Positions 35,374 to 47,700 of a stretch of DNA of 64,000 nt are shown piece after piece; positions within the stretch are counted from its first letter, which is position 1; every line of letters starts with the position of its first letter. The DNA is from Sarcocystis neurona (Eukaryota; Apicomplexa; Conoidasida; Eucoccidiorida; Sarcocystidae): positions 1,949,186 through 2,013,185 of the forward strand of contig KL647292.1 of the NCBI GenBank assembly GCA_000727475.1, written 5' to 3'. Below the pieces are notes generated by a model. The model was not told the DNA's origin, made no database searches, and worked only from the letters and a program-made list of their open reading frames with translations. Position numbers and translations under genes: made by a program.

Positions 35374-36094
35374 GCACAGAGACGTGGTGCCTTTAGGCAC
35401 AAAGGTGCCACCAACAAGGAAACTCCACTTTAAGAATTGTGACACACTTTTTCGAGATTGCAGCACTGCGTCGGTACAGGTAAGTAGAGACTGTGAGGGA
35501 ACTAAAATCCTATGGAAACACGCCAACCTCTTCACTAACTTCATCGGTGCTGCTGTTGTCTGGATAGGCCTCTTTGTCTCTGTGTATATGTATATAGCTA
35601 CACGGATATATGAGTAGAGGGAGAGATAGAAAAGTGAGAGAGAGGTGGAGAACGGCAACGCGTGCAAGTGCAGGGATCCAAGAGCGTCTGGTTGTTCTCT
35701 GACAAGTGAGCGATGCAGGAGGTGGCTGTAGCATTGCGAAAATGGCTGCGCCAGACGGTGTAGAGGAGTGAAGCAATTGCCTTCCTGATCGCGCGGCGCC
35801 AGATGCTGCTCATCCCTCCGTGTTTCTCCCGACCCTGAAGGTTAAGCGAAAAAAGACCCGTTAGTACCCATATAGTGAAGACTAAGACGACGTACATTCA
35901 CAAATTCTTGGCCCCCTGTTGATGTAGCAGCAGGCGGAGGATAAGTGAGAGACTATGGGAAAGCAATAACAGCAGGTGTTCGACCAAAGTGTAGAGGCAG
36001 CCGTACCACCAAAGAGACACGCAGCGTCCTCGAAGAGAGCAATAGCAGCAGCTGGCTCGCTGTTGAAGAATCAAGCGCTCCAATACCACACCTG
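35374..36094 (+). CDS. Unknown protein, two candidate exons
   Basis: Exon 35374-35478 lies between a CATTTGCAG acceptor and a perfect ACAG|GTAAGT donor and reads HRDVVPLGTKVPPTRKLHF, then KNCDTLFRDC. It joins in phase 0 to 35976-36094 (acceptor AACAGCAG), reading VFDQSVEAAVPPKRHAASSK, then LLKNQALQYHT, up to a TG|GTATTG donor. The matched phases and protein-like composition support a real plus-strand gene with further exons on both sides. Gln/Ala use is typical of this genome. No family recognised. Minus frames over 35340-35850 are also open, with a good TTCAG acceptor near 35840. Confidence 0.4.
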
Positions 36095-36802
36095 GTATTG
36101 CTTATCTTCCTGCCCAGTACGCTGCACCTGCGGGATTTTAGTTGGCGTACACAAGCACGAGCAGGAGCCCCTGCCGCCGCTCTCGAGTGGTCCCCAATAC
36201 TTTTCCCTCCTCCTATTCTACTTATTTTGAATATGCGTCGGCAGTATCAGGAGATGTTGCTACTGCGGTCTCATTTTGTCCTCCTTCTTCTCTTTACTGT
36301 GTGCGGCAGCAATAGTGCCTTCTTCAGTTCTTCTCCTGTGTGCAACTATGTTGCAACTGGAGACGGCGCTGCTTTGTGTTCTTCTTCTCTTGACTATGTG
36401 TAGAATCAGAAACAGCTGCTTGTTCGCTTGTGGATGACCATGCAGGATCTGCTGTTTCTTGATCTCGACTTGACTGTGAACAGAGGCAGTAGTTGCTTTA
36501 TCTCCGCTTGACTACAAAGCTAGAGTGGACGGGAAGTACCACTGCTGCTTTATCTCTGAAAGGTTACACGACGCAAGCGGACGCACTGTTACTGAGCTCC
36601 TCGCTTTTCCTCAGTAGTGTTCAGGAGGAAAAGGGATGCTCCTGCTGCTGTTGTTGCTCTTGTGAGATAGAAACAGAGAGAAGCAGCAGCAGACGCCGAC
36701 TGCGTCTCCCGCACCAAGGCGGGGTGACGTGTTGATAATAAATAGGACAAGGAGACAGAGGCAAAAGTAGAGTGACGGTCTTTCGAAAGATACCGGCAGT
36801 TG

Positions 36803-36931
36803 ACGCACTTGACGCCGTTGATCTGCAGCATCGTGACTCCGTCAGCAACATGCACAGTATCGTGCCCGACTTTCCTAATTGCACACGGGGCAGATAGAAC
36901 GACTCTCTCGGGAGATGTTCGGACATCGCTG
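36803..36931 (-). CDS. Candidate exon, unknown protein
   Basis: A minus frame between a GTGCAG acceptor and a CCG|GTATCT donor reads CAIRKVGHDTVHVADGVTML, then QINGVKCVNC, clearly protein-like. The phase does not obviously join to the exon at 37455-37604. No family recognised. Confidence 0.33.
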
Positions 36932-37454
36932 CACCTATATTTAGAACGGAGGAGCGCTTGGAAATCTCTTGAAGTGTATCGTCGACAGGTTCGCGTGCGT
37001 AGATTCATATACACACACACACAGTTGTATACGTGTGAATCCTCGTGTTGCGACTTCAGACCTATGTGCGAATACGCACCCACACATCGCTACCTATATA
37101 CACAAAGTATTCTTTAGTCCTTGCGGTCTGCAGAAACCTTGTTGGGGTTTGGGTCAAGGCAACGTTAGGATTGTTGCATCTGCTGGTAGTGTAGCAGTAC
37201 TGCGAAGGACGGTTGAGAAGGTCAAGATGGTATTCAGGTAATTCTACCAGTGGAGATAACATGCCGAGCCTCCCGCGTCACTAAATATGTGCAGTAGTAC
37301 TGACAATAATGTCAAAGTGTGTCTATGGATGTACGGATGCACAGGTGCGTCGATTCATTCATAATACTTCTGTAGACGTGAGTTCGCATGTGTGGGCACA
37401 CGCCGGTAGCGCGCAACGCAAGTGTCTTGCAGAGTATTATGGTGGGGAAGGAGA

Positions 37455-37604
37455 CAGAAAAGCTCATCCACAGAAAACGCCGTTTCCACCCCGCCATATT
37501 TGTTCAACACACGAAACACTTTAGATGAGAAAGCTTTCACCTGTCGTACATGCGTCGTGTGCAGTCGCTTCGTGAGCCAATTTTTTCCGATGCAGATTTG
37601 GACA
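37455..37604 (-). CDS. Candidate exon, possibly organellar ribosomal protein L28
   Basis: The frame starts after a strong TTTTGCCCCAG acceptor and reads VLHEDVQICIGKNW, then HVRQVKAFSSKVFRVLNKYG and GVETAF. The last part resembles the bL28 core, where a Val-rich strand is followed by 'LRTIDK.GG'. The preceding DVQ recalls the 'PNVQ' motif, but the gap between the two is longer than usual. If right, the rest (an N-terminal zinc-ribbon-like half) must lie upstream towards 40 kb and was not found. Otherwise simply an unidentified exon. Confidence 0.3.
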
Positions 37605-37699
37605 TCTTCATGAAGTACACCTGGGGCAAAACGCGGCACATACTGAGTTACGTAGGAGGGTGGCCACCTAGCCTCCACTGGTACGCACACATGAATCTT

Positions 37700-40600
37700 T
37701 ACTCTTTAACAGCTCTTCGCATAAGCGGAGCCACACAGGAAGTAGTGCCCGCGTTATCACACATATACAGACACTAAATGCGCAGTTATTTACCAGATGC
37801 GGTCATAAATGAATACATTTCTGAAGTGGAGGGCTCTTGATCACAGCAACGTGTGTATACGTCGATGTGTTAGTGCACTGTTCTCAGACGTGTTGTGGCA
37901 CCACTAGGACTGTACGTGCGTCACAGCACTGACGTTCAATGACATTGACGTAGGTTTACATTAGTAAGCGTGCGCACGTATGCATTAGTATGTATATATG
38001 TATATGTCTTTGTACGACATTTACATAGACGGTTACGCACACGATTATAGAGCCGCGTTCCCTATCTTGAGGCGTGGAGCGATATGGGCACGGATACGTA
38101 CACAGATGAGGTGGCTTGTGCGTCGTTACCTCTACATGGACATGTACATGTGCATTTCTCTCCACACATTTTCTTCGTGAGTGTACAAGTCGAACTACTG
38201 GACCGTACAGACTTGTTACACACATCCTGTCCAGGTGTACGAGTACACACACGAAGCGGGTCACTACATTGAACTTCGCTCGCACATATGTGACTTTTTG
38301 CATAAAACCGTTACATGCCTAAGAGAAACGCGTAGGTGATTCACCAAGGCCTCACTAAAAGTTACGTACTACGGAAATATAATTCCATACCTACAATTCA
38401 GTCCGGATCGATGGAAACGTAAAGTATGTTGTGTAGGCTTTGTAGACTGCAAGGCGTATGTGCGGTTGTATACTTAAGCAGGAGCAGTACGCACGGATGG
38501 CAACATGCACGCGTTTTTTTTTTAAAGCTTCACTACATTCCGTGTACGTGAACACGTTCGCAGACGCGCGCATGGAGATGTCTTCGTGAATTGATATGTG
38601 CGCCCTAATTACGATCTACACAATCAACTATCCGCATCTCTTTCCACCGGGTGCGTGATTGATGCTGGTATTCGACCGAAGGCACACAAGTGGACTCGAA
38701 GAAATGCGGATCCACGAATTGTATACCTCGTCCGGCCTATCCAAGAGTAACAGCGACTTAAAGAGATGCGGATCCACAAACTGTTCACCTCGTACAATCT
38801 ACTCATGAGCAGGTGCGTCCTTGTTTGTTCCGTACGCACAAAACCAGCAATACACCGTCAAGATCTGCACTGTCCAAAGGAAGTCCACACTGGAATTTAC
38901 GCTTTACTGTTGCAGAATCTAGGTATCGCTACACGTCGGGACAGAAGCATCGTCTGAACGCACAGGGGGCCGATACAGGTGGATTCTGCTTGTGTAAGCG
39001 TAATAAGCACTTATGTCGAACCGTCCGTATGTGCACGTTGTTCCGCACCGTGTGGAGAAACCACATAGCATTCATTGCGGGTGTTCGGGTGGTTTCAGCT
39101 TGTCAAAGAGCAGCACAGAGAAATACTATTCGATGCTGCGTAGTAGCATCTTAAGTAGACTGAACGGTCAGCGTGCGGATGGCGTTCCTCACTCCGCGGA
39201 GACACCATGTCACAGACTCACTGCGGGTGCTTGAATGACGTCAGCGTGTGCAAGTGCGACTCATCTAATCCTGTTTAAGATGCAACTACACATTTCTGTC
39301 TTTTTATGGAGTACTTGGGTAAAGTTCGAACAATGCAGTGCTATCAAGTTTGGTTGGTTTATGGTACACACAGCGTCGCTAGCGGTGCTTGCCATGCATG
39401 TGGACGGCTTCAACCGCTGCATGCACTTACTTCCCCCGTTGCATTCCGATTCTCTTTTTCTCTGGCGCCCCTTTATCTTTTTTTTTCTTTTTTCTGGCGA
39501 CCTCTTTTCTTCTTCGTCTCCGCGTTTTCCCGTCCTCTCTATCCTACGTGACGCGTCCGTTCTGTCCGTTGTTATTCAGCATTTCTCTGCCCTCTTCTGA
39601 CTCGCTTTCTTTGATGGTGACTATTTTGTCGGATCTGCGCAACAGTATCACATCATACTAAACGCGTAAATCGACGTCTCTTTAGGTGATTACTTGAGAG
39701 TTATTTGGCAGGCTTAAGTGACTTCTAAGTATGTTCTGGTCTACCAGTAAGGTTGCAGGTGACCACCGGAACTGTGCCTTGTATATTCGTATATTTTGTG
39801 CGTCCGTATGATGGCATACGTGACTCACTCGTAGACGCTACATGAATTTACATTATTCCGATGCTCTGAGCGTTCACCTACGTGGACACTACGAAGCATC
39901 TTGACATGCTTTCCAGTCTCCACTAGCCCTACGAAGCTCCTTCGTGAGAGAGGCCAGAGTTTTGGTTTTGAGTACGTTCGCTTGTGTGAATACCTACCGC
40001 GTCTTCTGCCTCTTCCAGTTGAAAAGTGACCACTTTTGCTATGTTATTTCTCCGTTTCCTCCTCACGCGCTACACTCCACTTCAGCTGCAGAAGGACTCG
40101 CGCGTATGCCGTACGTGTAAAGCGCCTCACTTTACCTGTCCCCGTTCCTGCCTTTTGCCTCCAGTGTTTTCCGCTGCGGCGCCTCACCTTCCTAAGCGAA
40201 GGCAGTCGCGCCCTGTGTTGTTTTGCAAGTACACTTCTCATGCAGTCTCTACTTTACTGTATGCTCTTCGCTCCGCGTGACGATGTTTTTCTTCGCCGTC
40301 ATCAGCCTCCCCCTCGTCACCGTAATCATCTTTTCACGTTTGTCTCATTCACGTCTATTATCACCTTTAGAAGAGAAGGGGAAATTTTCCACAAGCTTTT
40401 GATTGTCACTCTCTGAGACACATCCTTTACGTAAACGTGGCCAAATACCGCACAACAGCTGTTGCATCACTGTTTTCTCAAGTTTGAGTTTCCTTGTTCT
40501 TTTTCTACACTGTGTTCTCCTCCGTCTCATCCTCTTTGTACGTTATCTCCGGTGTTCCTTTATTTCCACATAGCCCCGTCGTCTGCCACACTTTTCGCTG

Positions 40601-41250
40601 CACTTTCTCGTCGCTGTCATGGCGTTACGTTTATTGTCTGTTTATTGTCCTGCATCTTTTTCACGTCCTCCTTGTCCGTGGCGTGCTCGCACTTTTCGTC
40701 CCGTTGTCTTCTGTTCTACCTTCGACGAAATTTCCTGCCGTCTTCACTAGCTTCATCGTCCTTGCCTTTATTTTCTACACATGTATGTTCCCCTTCATCT
40801 AGCTTCACTTCCTAATTCTTCGGCCTTTGACGTCTTCAGTCGTCTTCTCAATCCGTCGTTCATTTTTAGATTGCCATTGTGGGCCTCCCTTCGTCCGCCC
40901 TCTCCTTAATTTTTCCGTTTCTCTCTGCCAGTGGTGCTCTACTTCATTTGTCGCTCCTCAACTTCCTCTTCCTGCGTCCCATGTCAGGTGTCTTCAGTCC
41001 TTTCTTTCTTCTTGCACACCCCCCTCCGTGTGTTCCTTTCCATGCCAGATTCACCCGCCGTTGTTTGCTCGGCTTGAAATACACTTATATTTGTTTGTTC
41101 TTCTCTGATTTTTGCTCGAAGAATAGTACGTCTTCTGATTCGTTCACTTCCCGGCGAAACTTTTCTCCTTTGAAGTCTGAGACCTCGCTGCCCAGTCAGT
41201 ACCGACCACACCGGAGCAGCCACTGGCACCAGAGTCATACAGCAGGAGCG
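37700..41250. other. Gene-poor region with a pyrimidine-rich half
   Basis: 37.7-39.2 kb holds ACGTATA tracts and an inverted/direct repeat group at 38631-38793. From 39.4 to 41.2 kb the plus strand is T/C-rich (TTTTCTTC, CTCTTC), so Phe/Ser/Leu-rich ORFs appear but none has support. A TGCATGCA palindrome is at 39418-39425. Confidence 0.5.
38631..38793. repeat. Inverted 12-mer plus 30-bp imperfect direct repeat
   Basis: TCCGCATCTCTT at 38631-38642 is the exact reverse complement of AAGAGATGCGGA at 38761-38772. In addition ATGCGGATCCACGAATTGTA at 38704 recurs as ATGCGGATCCACAAACTGTT at 38766, each followed after 0-1 bases by ACCTCGT or CACCTCGT. No coding sense. It could be a small decayed element or a regulatory module. 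Confidence 0.6.
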
Positions 41251-41289
41251 GGAGCGCAGAGATGGCAACTCAATGAAAAGAGGGCTTCA

Positions 41290-41790
41290 ACGCGCAATAG
41301 GGGGAAGAGGAGCAGCAGTAGTGGTCGGGGTGTATGAAAGCAGCATCTGCGGCGGCGAGGCGAGACGACAGCAGCGCCGGCCTTCACGGCAACCGTGTAG
41401 CAGTGGCTGCGATATAACAACAGGCGCAGCGGCTACGATATGGCAGCAGAGGGAACAGGAGGACGCCAGGGGTTCACCGCAGCACCAGCATCCACAGCAG
41501 CATTCACAGCGTTCGCAGCCGCAACGGCCGTGACAGCAGCTCCGACTATGCGAAGTAGCAGCGGCAGCAGGAGCAGCAGCGCCACAGACATTTGAGCGCC
41601 AGCAGGCGACACGCAGGAGTAGCAGGAAAAAGGAAGACGCGGAAGCGCACCGGCAACATAGCAGCGGCGAGGTCCCAGCAAAAACAGAAGCAGCAGGGGG
41701 CGACAACTCTCAGGGAAAAGTGTGGGACACACAGCAGGTGGAGGATGGAGATTAGCAGCAGAAGGCATCAACATGATGACAGCAGGACGT
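41290..41790 (+). repeat. CAG-rich block upstream of the RRM gene
   Basis: Imperfect CAGCAG/GCAGCG repeats before the first recognised exon of the RRM gene. They may be 5' UTR, an upstream intron, or an N-terminal low-complexity coding stretch. Confidence 0.6.
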
Positions 41791-44700
41791 ATGTCGGAGC
41801 GTCACCGGCAGCAGGCGGAGCTGCCTGCCATCGCTGACGGCCGCTTAAATGTTCCTGCGAATAGTAATATTCAGGCTGTATGGAAACTGAATGAAATAGA
41901 GCTTCGTCATAATATTGAGGGGGAAGCATCTTGGCACTGGCAGCATCGGAACTCCTCGTACATTTACATTGGTAGGAAGTTGCTGGCAAGAATATCCGCA
42001 GCGTACGGCTACGCTCCTGCTCTCGTCCCCTGGTGCTGCTTCTCTCTCCGCAGCTCCTCCTCGTTTCCCTCGTGCTGCTACTGTTGTTCCTGCTGTTGCG
42101 GTCCCTGCTGGTGCTGCTGCAGCACCACGTGGTGCTCCACCTGCTGCGAGTGTCTCCGTCGCCAGTTAGTCGCTGCTGCTGTTGCCGCCAAGATGCAGCG
42201 CGACGGTGGCGTTTTCTGCTCTTTTGATGCAGCTGCTGATGCTGTCTCCAGCTCATCTGCCGCTGTGGTGTTGCTCGCTCTGCTGCCTCTCCGCCTTCTT
42301 CGAATAGTAGTGCTGCTCCTGCATCTGTGGGTGGCACCTCTGCTGCTATGCGTTCTGCTGCTGCTGCTGCCTTTTCTCTTCGTTCTAGCGCTGCGTTGCG
42401 GTGCCTGCGCGGTCGACTGCTGCTGCTGTTCCCTTCCGTGGTGGTGCCCCCTTCTGTTACCCCTCCTCCGTCTTGCTATAAGTCCTGCTGGCTCTGCTGT
42501 CCATATCGCCGCTGCTGCTGCCGCTCCTGCGCTAGTGCTGCTGCCCCTGCGTCACTGCTGCTGCCCCTGCGCTACTGCTGCTGCTACCGCGCCGTTGCTG
42601 CTGCTGCCATCCACTGCCTTCGCTTGTGGTGTTTCTGCTGTTGCTGCATGCGCTGCTGCCTTTGGTCAAGGCTCCGGTTTTGCCGCTGTTACAGGTTCCA
42701 CTTTGCCACTTCTGCTGGTAGAGCGTTCGCTCGCCGATAACGGAGACTCGGCAGCAGCTGCATGAAAGGGAGGGACTTCCGTATTTTTGCCGCTGCTTTT
42801 CCGATTACATTGCTGCTGCTGCTTCTGCACTAGCTGTTGCTCCTGGAGTTCTATCTTTTCCGCGACCCTGGTGCGCATCCTTCTACTGCCTTCTACACTG
42901 CAGCTATTTTAGCTGCTGATGGTCCTTCTGTTGCTGTACGCCTGCAGCAGTTGCTGCTACGTCTTTCGCTACTGCTAATGCGGCAGCTCCTTCTTAAGCT
43001 GGCACTGGTGCTGTTATTGCCTACGGCGTAACTGCTGTGTCGTCTCCTGATGCTGCTGCTGTTGGTTTAGCTACGAATAGTACATCTCTGCGTCGTCGTC
43101 GTTCTGGTGCTGCACTGCTGTTTACTCTGCTCATGCTTCTGCCGTCGCTCCTGCTGCTGCTGCGCGGTGCGTGTCTGTTGCTTGTGGTATCACTGCTGCT
43201 GTTACCTTCTCCGTCTCTCGTGCTGCTGCGTTTCCGTATGCTGACGCTGTACGAATGCTGTCTGCGGTTGTTGCTTGGTTGTCTTCAGGGTATCACTGCT
43301 GCTGCAGCCGCTTCTTCTCTTTTTGCTGCTGCTGGCTGTGTTGTTCCTTCGTGCCTGCTGTTGCGTGTGTAGCTGCTGCTGCCACTTCTTTTCTGCTGCT
43401 GTCGCTGCGGAAGTGGACTGCAGCTGCCGCCGCGTCTTTTCTTGTTGCGGCCATTTCTTGTACTGGTGCTCCTGCGCCTTCTACGTGTGTTGCAGCAACT
43501 GCCTTCACCGTGGCGGCGTCAAATACTGCTATGGCTGCTGCTGCTGCTGCGGCTGCGTTTTGGTAGGAGGACTCGACGTGCGACTGACGGAGGGAGATAT
43601 CATCGTAGTGTTCTCGCAGTGGGGAGAGCCGGTTGATATTCACCTCGTACGCGACAAACGCACAGGTAAATATGGAGGGAGAAGAAGATTCAAGACGAAG
43701 AAAGACAAGGGGAAAAAGGAAGACTGGAAATGAAGAACAGACAGGAAGGAGGAAGAGGGTTCAGATAGAAGAAGAAAAGGAGATAAAAGCGAAAGAGGGG
43801 CAGGAGCCACGAGAAGACGATGCGGGGGCAGAGAGCAACTTCACCGAATTCCTCAACGAGTATTCGTACTGACCTCCTGCAAGTCGATAGACTGCGCGTT
43901 CTACCAGAGAGTTACACGCTTTTTTCCCCGTGTACACACATACGTGGATATACGTAGGAACGTCTGTATATGTAAATATTTTATATGTTGGTGTGTATGT
44001 TTCGTTGACAAAGGACGTCTTCGTTGTGTCTCTCTGTGCGGTTTTTTTCTCTTTCTTTATATCTACAAAGGTCTGTACTGCTCGTTTACGTACCTGTCTC
44101 TACCGTCTTTATTAGTGGCGCCGCCAAAATGCACCTTTCGGTTCATGTCTCCCCCTTTCTCCGTTGGTTTCTCTGTCTGTATATATATGTATATATATAT
44201 ATGTGTCTGTACACAATCGTCACGCCGTTTCCACGAGTGCGTGTGTAAGAGCGCATGCGGCTCTGCGCCCACCTCCTTCGTACGACTGTGTATACCTAAT
44301 TCCTCGTATGTTTTCACACCGTATATTAATACACAGTACACGTGTATGGGATAGCAGCCAGGTACGTATGTATGTTTGATGGCCGTCGACAAAAAGGAGT
44401 AGGAGAACATGCGCGCCACTGGTCGCATATATGTACAAGTCGTAGTATACGTAAGAGAAGTCTTTGTAGAAAAACATACATATATATATGTAAATATATC
44501 AATGTATGTAGAGTATTCAGAGTGATGTGCATATACATACATGTATGTATATATACACACGAGCTATGCATATCTCTGCCTATATATCATAACATGCATG
44601 TATATATATATATATGCTGTGTCAAATGACACGCATTCTCTTCCATGACACCAGGGCGTTTGCGTGCTCACCACTGCTGTGCTGCTGTTGCTGCTTTCTC

Positions 44701-47700
44701 TGTCTCTTCGTGAACATGCTGCTGCTTCTTGTTCGCCGGCGACATCGCCACTTTGTTTGACTTTGCTCTGCTTACTGCTGCTGCTTCTCCTTCGATTTCC
44801 CCCTCCGCCTCTGCTGACCCTTTTCAGTAGTACTGGTGTTGCCGTGTGTTGCATGTCGACGGTGTCGCCGCTGTTTTTCCTCCTTCCCCTTCCTGCTGTC
44901 ACTGCTGCGCGTTATCGTCCATCTCCCCGTCGTGCAGCTGCTGTTTCTGCTGCGCGTGATGGGGGTGGTACTGCCGCCGCATTTTGTCGGTTTATGGCTC
45001 GTGCCGCCGAAGGTGTTTCCTCGTCTGTTTCTTCCTGCTTCTCTTGCGGCTGCTGCTCCTGGTCCAGGAGCGTCTCGTGCGTGCGTGTTGCAGCTGCTGC
45101 ATACAGCCACTTCGGTTGCCGCTCCAATTCTACGCGTTTCCTGGCGATCCTCACCTCCTCCTCGTCTGGGTGTCTTCTATCTTTTCTTTATTCACCGCTT
45201 CCACCTCTGTTGCGTCTGCTGGTGCTTTGCCTTTTGCTGCTGACTTGGCTTTTGCTGTGGCATGCTTTATTTTGGTACAGGCATTCCAAAAGGTTTCGCC
45301 TTCCTCGCGTATGAAGATCAGCGCTCCACAATTCTTGCTGTCGACAATGCGAACGGCATGCAGCTGCTGCAGCGCACCCTGCGTGTCGACCACTGCAAGG
45401 ATTATCGTCCGCCTGAGAGGCAGCTGCAACAGGTACTATTCGCTGTTCCTGTGTCGTACACTTCCACACGCGCAGATATACACATACACACATGTATACA
45501 CGTGTGTATGTCTCCTCCTCTTCTCTGCAGTTCACCAATCTCATTAGGAGATACACACTAATGTATTTATATATATATATCTACGTACGTTTTAAGTATC
45601 AGTAGCAGTGATGACACAGTAGTGAGATGGTAACAGCAGTGGGCGCGGGGGTAGTACGTATGTCGTAGCGGTTGTACCAGAGTACACTCAGAAGAAACGG
45701 AAGAACGAGTAGTAGCAGCGGTAGAGACAGTACTCGGTATTGTGACAGAGGGCGTCGTGTCAGCAGTAGAAAAAGTGGTAGCGTCTTGTTCGTCCATTGT
45801 GGCAGTTGCGCAGTAGTATGTCAGTAGGAGTACTGGTAGCGATGAACCGTGGGTAGTAGAGCGCAGCATCGTGTCATTTGCAGGAGGTGAAGAGCAGCAG
45901 GCGCAGTAGCGCTCGTCGTAGTAGTAGCAGTTCGAGTGGCGTACGGACGGGAGGAGCAGAGCGCAGGTTCAAGTAGCGGTGCCAATAGCAGCAGCAGCAG
46001 TGCAGCAGGAGTGGCTCTGACAGGAGAAAGTTGGAACAGTGAAAGCGATCGGCGGTGGTAGTGCGGTAGTAGCACTGGTAGCATTGTCTCGAAGGCCGCT
46101 TGTGACCAGGTGGTAGCAGAGGCACGCGTAGTAATCTTGGGCATCCAGAAGCCTTACCAAAGGTTAATAATCACTGTGTATGGAGACGAATCTGTAAAAT
46201 GCACACGAGAAAAAGAGATGCGTCTTTGCACACCCTGTTGGTGGTGCAGCTGGTGTTCGTGTTGCTGCAGTTGTCTCAGGGATGTGGGTTCAGTTACATC
46301 GTATTGTTGTCTCTAGGCTTTCCGCGCAACAACCGGTCCAGTTGTTGTGTTTTCTCATTTCCTTTCGCCGTCGCCCCTGCTGCTGCGGTGCGGGTCTTTT
46401 CATCTTCCCCGGTCTTTGCTGCTGGGTCGTCTGCTGCCACTGTTGCGCACGTGCTTTCGGCTGCTGTTGTTCGCTGCCACTATTCCCCTCCCGCCTACAG
46501 CTATTCTTTTGCTCTCGTGCGGATTCGCGTTACCGCTGCTCTGTCGCTGTTCGTGTGGTGCTGCGCTGCACGGTGGTGAGCGATGCCTGCACATTGCTGT
46601 GTCTACTTCACCGTTCTTTCCGTTGACCACCGTGTGCTACTATGGTCGTTTTTTCTGTTTTCTTCGTCTCTTCTTCCCCTTTTCTCCTTGTGCATCTGTT
46701 TCGTCGTACTTCCATCTTCTTCCTCCCTTTGTTCGTGTCCAGATTCTTTTTCTCTTATTATTGCTAATGTTCCTTTCTTGTTTTTTTGTCTTCAGCGTTT
46801 CGTCTGTTTATTCCCGTTCACTGTCTCGTCCTTCTTTTCTTCCGTCCCTTCTTTCCTTCTGTTGATATCTCCAGGGAGAAGCCGAGGGAGAAGCGAATGG
46901 CGGGAGCAGCAGCAGCTGTAAGTACGAAGCGACTGGAGCGGAAGGGCAAGGACTGGGGGTATATGGAGTGACGCAGGATCAGCGGCAGCGATTCGCTGCT
47001 GAAAAGCAGGCGCAGCAGCTACTGCAGCAGAACCGCATGCAGGAGACTGAGCGTGCAGCAACGCTGCAGCGGCACGGTTTGAAGGATGTGGATGAAATGT
47101 GGTGTGAAGAATTCGAAGAGATGCTCAAGCAGATGAATAAAGAAGCCGAGGTTGAGGCGCAGCAGCTGCTGCAAGTCGAAGCAGCGAAAAAGCGGCAGCA
47201 AAAGGAGCTCGAGAAACGGGCGAAGAAAGCATGGAAAAAGGAGTGGAAGCAGCAGCGAGCGGGCGAGAAAAAAAAGAGGCATGAATCCGGGGACGACGCT
47301 ACAGACATCAAAGGGAGGAGGCGGATCACGAAAGAGGAAAAGAAGAGACACAAACACGCAGAAGGGAAGGAAGAAAGAAAAGAAGAGAAAACAAAAAGGG
47401 AGATATACAGAGACAAGGGAGCAGGTGAAGAAGAACAGCAGAGAAGCAGACGGGCGGAAGGATATGAAGAAGATGGAAGAATCGCAGAAGAGGAGAGGCG
47501 GAGAAGACGCAGCGGAGGATACAAGGACGAGGGAAAAGAGAAGGAAGACAGGCGGGCGTGCAGAGGAGGAGGGCAGGGAGATGAACGAGCGAAGGAAACA
47601 CCCAGACCCAGAGAACCGGAAGAAGACGAAGGGGAGAGGAGAAGAAACAAAAGAGGATATGGAATAGATGAAGAAGAGGGAAAAGAACAGAGAAGACGCC

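Noticed and set aside
39400..41200. Phe/Ser/Leu-rich ORFs suggesting membrane proteins
   Set aside because: They reflect T/C-rich DNA in all three plus frames; no single frame is preferred and no start or splice support is seen.
41972..42765. Continuation of the RRM exon's open frame as a 347-residue Ala/Leu/Cys-rich protein
   Set aside because: The RRM is intact only if 41972-43566 is removed; the rest is CTG-repeat translation of the intron.
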